Assembly: GCF_020520425.1 (NCBI RefSeq)
Contig: NC_079489.1
Span: 22,406,001 to 22,470,000, forward strand
Origin: Spinacia oleracea
Lineage: Eukaryota; Streptophyta; Magnoliopsida; Caryophyllales; Amaranthaceae
DNA length: 64,000 nucleotides
Direction: 5' to 3'
Shown here: positions 60,601 to 64,000 of the stretch, in pieces
Position numbering within the stretch: the first letter of the stretch is position 1
Layout of the letters: the number at the start of each line of letters is the position of its first letter
Notes under the pieces: model-generated
Told to the model about the DNA's origin: nothing
The model's input: only the letters and a program-made list of their open reading frames with translations
Database searches by the model: none
Position numbers and translations under genes: made by a program

Positions 60601-61990
60601 GAGTTAGTACCAAAGAAAAAAACCCTCAACTAATTCATATAAAATCTCAACTATTTGCCTTATAATTGTAACTTGTGCTGTTGAATAATTTAGTAAATAA
60701 ACAAAAGCTAAGCAAACTACCGAAACAACCAAATTCATCATAAAAAATTGCCCAAAAACGCATACTACTCAAAAATTCAACATAAGTACTGAATTTGGGT
60801 TTATTTCAACACAAATGGATCCGATATTTTTGCCAAAAAACAAAAAAACGATTCTAAAATTAGACATAAGTATTGATTTCAGGTTATTTCAACACAAAAT
60901 GATCAGAAAATTTGCCAAAAATAAATGCAAACTCCAAAATTTGACATGAGCAATGAATTCGGGTTATATAGACTTGCATCCTTTGACAGGAGAGCTTCCA
61001 TGTTAAACTATAACAAAATCAATACAATTTTTAGCTAAACTATAACTAAATTAATAAAAAAGATAACTAAATAAAACAAAACTATAACTAATTAATACAA
61101 TTTTTAACTAAATAAAACAAAACTATAAGTCTATAACTAAATCAATAAAAATTTTAACTAAATAAAACAAAATTATAACTAAACCAATACAATTTTTAAC
61201 TAAATAAAACAAAACTACGGGATCAACGCAATAGAAATAAGACAATGAGACATGTGGTGTTGAAACCCCCTGATTACACACTAGAACTTCAATGGCCTTG
61301 CAGCTTCGAATCGTCTCCTTCACTTCTTCGAGAATAAAGGTTGCTAGGGTTCAGGAGGGGCGGCGACGAGGAGGTGACGGCCACATTCTTCGATCTACAA
61401 AAGGAAGAGAGACGGGCATCACCGGCAGCAAGAGAGAGCAGAGTTTCAAAAACCTAAATCAACGATCATAGCTTTGCATACCGCCGAGGTTAAGGAGGGA
61501 GATTGCCGAGTTTCAAAAACCTAAAACGCAAATTCAACAAAATCGAAGGAAAAAACCCGAAAAATCTAAAACCTCAAACGGAATCCATGGTCGCGCATCC
61601 ATGGTCGGCGGAGACAGTCGGAATCCAAGGTCTCGCATCTTGCAATGGCGGCGAGAAGAGAAGAGAGAATGAAGGTGGCTATGGTTTTGGAGGGGACGAC
61701 GAGAGTGTTGGAGGAGAGAGAGAGCGGGGAAAGAGGGGTTAGGGTTTGGGGTTGCAGAGAGGTTAGGATTTTGTGTGGGAGAAAGAAGGATGAGAGGAGA
61801 GCGTTTCCAGAAAATGAGAGGAGAGAGAAATTTCTTCTACTTATGTCGCGCGTGAGGCCACGCGCGCGTGGTTTCACACCAAGTCTTTTCTACACGCGCC
61901 TGTAAGGCGGTCTTACCGAAAAGTTGCTGTTCAGTTAAATATTTGGTGAAAAAATGATCAAAATCCATGCGTGCACGGGATCTAATCTAG
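57691..61990 (+). mobile_element. Helitron-like element, 4.3 kb, with repeat-rich insert
   Basis: Starts TCTATTACTATATACTCCGT after an A, followed by caccaggaatgacacgtgtc and its complement attcctggtg. It ends ccatgcgtgcacggg, atctaatCTAG|T at 61990. The inner part from about 58,090 to 61,925 is bounded by two directly repeated words (tataaggcggtctcaca and tgtaaggcggtcttacc). It has GC-rich flanks (58,200-59,200; 61,300-61,860) and a tandem-repeat core. A TATA-like ATATAAATA at about 58,163 precedes a CT-rich leader. The GC-rich parts open several small frames but none shows a domain; they may be captured gene fragments. Confidence 0.5.
59204..60540. repeat. Degenerate tandem repeat based on TTAGTTAAG, ~20-bp period
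   Basis: It begins with ttttagtta(c/t)gattttt units and passes into dozens of (c)aattagttaagcaatgaaa units, each about 20-21 bp. From about 61,018 to 61,215 the complementary word taactaa recurs in units such as ttaactaaataaaacaaaac, so part of the array faces the opposite way. It is not coding: the units carry in-frame stops (TAG, TTA on the other strand). Confidence 0.85.
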
Positions 61991-61992
61991 TT

Positions 61993-62443
61993 CCCAAAAT
62001 ACGTTACTTTCTAAGCGAATTCCCACCATAATGTCCACGTCAGCAAGGGAGAAATAGAAGTAATTTTTTTTCCCCGGTTCAGCGTTGAACCGCCATCTGA
62101 GATAGCGGTTTCGTTTTAAAGCAAACCGCCATTTGAGATGACGGTTTGCTTTAAAACATAACGGGGGTACGGTAAGTGTTTGTTTTGGAAGCTCACTGTA
62201 AGTTTTGATTTAGGGAATATATAAACGCGGTTTACTTAAACCGCTATCTCAGATAGCGGTTTACTTAAACCGCTATCTCAGATAGCGGTTTACTTAAACC
62301 GCTATCTCAGATAGCGGTTTACTTATGTCAACCGCTACCTGAGATAGCGATTTAGTGCCGCTTTGTTAAAAAAAAAAAAGACCTGTTTTAATGCTGACAT
62401 GGACAGTATGGTGGGAATTAAGTTAGAAAGTTGCGCATTTTGG
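61993..62443. mobile_element. MITE with ~50-bp inverted ends and palindromic tandem core
   Basis: The ends cccaaaata.g, actttctaa, attcccaccata.tgtcca and gtcagc at the left recur in complement at the right, over about 50 bp. It starts 2-3 bases after the Helitron's CTAG terminus. The core has several imperfect palindromes built on aaaccgc.at.tgagat.gcggttt and three exact tandem ones (62238-62320). Confidence 0.75.
62238..62320. repeat. Three perfect 25-bp palindromes in 29-bp tandem
   Basis: At 62238-62262, 62267-62291 and 62296-62320 the same 25-base palindrome occurs: arm aaaccgctatct, central c, arm agatagcggttt. They are separated by actt. Related imperfect copies lie at about 62,088-62,155 and 62,328-62,352. 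Confidence 0.9.
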
Positions 62444-63081
62444 AAATTTGACGTTCTTTAAACAATATCGAAAGAAATCGCTAGTAAATAAGAATTTGTG
62501 TTTGATAAATACATTTAAATCAGACATATGTTAACATAACTTCATATCCAATGTCAAATTTAATTCTTATATAAACACATGATAAATCGACTGAAATCAT
62601 AAAAATTAATCGACAGAGAAAAGGGTGAAGAATCAAATCATACAACACATCATAAATTAACTTCAATATACTTCAAAAAAAAAAATTGGAAGTTTAAATT
62701 TTTTGTGAAAAATTTATGAAAACAAAAATCGATAAATTGTTAGAAACTGAAGCTAGCCGTCATAAATGTTTCACTCTCCCTAACAAAAATTAGCTTTCCT
62801 CGCATAAGCACAGGGAGAAAGAGAGGGAGAAAGGGCAGACGAATCAGAATTCATAAGCATTATTCATTTTCAACACTTCTCAACCAAACTTCCATAAACC
62901 TTTGCTTTTCCAACAAAAATCACTATAATTCAACAAAAACAACTCACAAATTAATCCAAAACTTGTTTTTAGGGCAAACCAAGGTATCAAAAATCAATCG
63001 AAAACTAAAAATTCCCTCTTTCCTTTGCTGTTCTTACATTCATTTAATTGAATTAATCGTGGGATTTTTTTGCAAAAAGCA
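62444..63081 (+). promoter_or_regulatory. Promoter and 5' leader region of UPL6
   Basis: AT-rich upstream sequence, then a purine-rich agggagaaagagagggagaa stretch near 62,811 typical of plant leaders. No convincing TATA box. No ATG opens a long frame before 63082. Confidence 0.4.
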
Positions 63082-63240
63082 ATGTTTTTCTCGGGCGATC
63101 CATCTACTCGAAAACGGGTTGATTTAGGGGGGCGGAGTTCCAAGGAGAGAGACAGACAAAAGCTTTTGGAGCAAACTCGGTTGGAGCGGAATCGTCGATT
63201 GTTTCAACGCCAGCAGAATTCTGCTGCTACCAAAATTCAG
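63082..63240 (+). CDS. UPL6: HECT-type E3 ubiquitin ligase UPL6, first exon (partial gene)
   Basis: Exon 1 encodes 53 residues, beginning MFFSGDPSTRKRVDLGG and continuing with KERDRQKLLEQTRLERN, then RQQNSAATKIQ, before the donor CAG|gtttgc at 63241. This N-terminus, with a basic, Arg/Glu-rich helix leading into an IQ-like motif (AATKIQ), is distinctive of plant UPL6 (related to animal UBE3B/UBE3C). The catalytic HECT domain lies at the far C-terminus and would be well outside the window. An in-frame TTG lies 12 bases upstream, but the ATG at 63082 is the start used in the family. The enzyme would transfer ubiquitin through a HECT cysteine. Confidence 0.9.
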
Positions 63241-64000
63241 GTTTGCTTGTTTTAATTTGTAGATTATTATGTGTAAATTGGTGTTGATTAGGTTGAGGAA
63301 CTTTGATGGGTTTTAAAAGTTGATTGTTGCTTGTTTTTGCATTTTATTTTGGTGGATGAGTGATGAATGAATCAAGATAGCACTAGGTTATGCTGTAATA
63401 TATAATGGGCAGTCAATGTTGTTGTTATGTTATTGTTTTGGGTTGAATGAATCATATCTGTAATGCCTCTTATGGTGTGATCCCGTGCTAGTCAGAGGCT
63501 CAGTTCGTACTTCTTTTTTAGTTCTTTTTCAATATATCTACATGTCAGTACCTCAGAGACTTGAAAAATAAGCTTCCTTTGGACGGAAGTAACCTTTTAT
63601 TTTCGCTCTACTGTTGCACAGCATCTACCCCTTGGTCTTACTGAGCAAGTAATGTTGTTTAGAATTCTTGAAGAGCATAGCAGTGAGCTCAATCAATGTC
63701 TGGAAGATTGGGGCTACCGCTTTGCCTGCGGCCTTTTAGGAAAGCTAAAATGCTAACCTGTATTTTTAAGGATAATGATAAGTCTTTAAGAGGAACCTTG
63801 CACTTTCTAATAGCCACAGCAAAGTGCTCCAGACTATTTGTCTATTTTAGCTAGTTCCATAAGCTCTTAAGAAAAGAAAAAGAACACCTTGAAAAATAAT
63901 ACAAAAATGATACTTCCTCCATTCAAATAATATTGCACCATGGAGAGAGTGCGTGAGTTAAGATAATGGGAAAAGGGAAGAGGGAGAAAGACAAAATATA
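63241..64000 (+). other. UPL6 intron 1 (incomplete)
   Basis: No second exon was recognised to the end of the window. At about 63,911 the word tacttcctccattcaaat begins what looks like a Stowaway-type MITE end cut off by the window edge. Confidence 0.6.

Noticed and set aside
63622..63756. Segment after cacag as UPL6 exon 2
   Set aside because: The translated sequence does not continue the expected IQ-type region and has stops; it looks like intron.

Overview
The window looks like nuclear DNA of a flowering plant, most likely a eudicot. It is AT-rich, has spliced genes with plant-type GT..AG introns, is dense in plant transposons, and carries two recognisable single-copy plant genes. Composition and repeat style fit Caryophyllales/Amaranthaceae, but that placement is only an impression.

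Layout. (1) 1-11.3 kb has no intact gene. It is repeat-derived DNA ending at 11,310 in the 3' terminus of a CACTA transposon, with a 2.7-kb Helitron nested at 0.6-3.3 kb. (2) 11.3-19 kb is an unusual block. It holds a chimeric ORF with a LINE-type endonuclease half, a two-exon gene for a protein with two SUMO/ubiquitin-like (beta-grasp) domains (+ strand), and, convergent to it, a five-exon FAR1/MULE-type transposase gene (- strand) with two one-base frameshifts. One 9-mer (TGACAGTAT/ATACTGTCA) is scattered through the non-coding parts of both genes, tying them into one unit. (3) 19.35-21.91 kb is a non-autonomous element full of TTCTTTT/AAAAGAA words. It ends about 280 bp before NUP155. (4) 22.19-39.95 kb is a complete 13-exon NUP155 gene (nuclear pore scaffold), reconstructed exon by exon with matching phases and coding for 1,489 residues. 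Its introns carry several MITEs. (5) 40-62.4 kb is an intergenic transposon field: a tandem repeat, a Ty3/gypsy 3' end whose LTR is interrupted by a hAT element and by a copia solo LTR, a dead LINE, a cluster of tiny Helitrons, a 2.9-kb solo LTR, a Helitron with a (TA)n tract and a tandem array, a 4.3-kb Helitron filled with GTTAAG repeats, and a MITE with perfect tandem palindromes. (6) 63.08 kb to the end is the first exon and first-intron sequence of UPL6, a HECT ubiquitin ligase.

NUP155 and UPL6 are ordinary housekeeping genes. The most interesting part is the 12.7-19 kb block, where a mobile-type transposase gene is paired with a SUMO-like gene. No tRNA, rRNA or CRISPR array was recognised.
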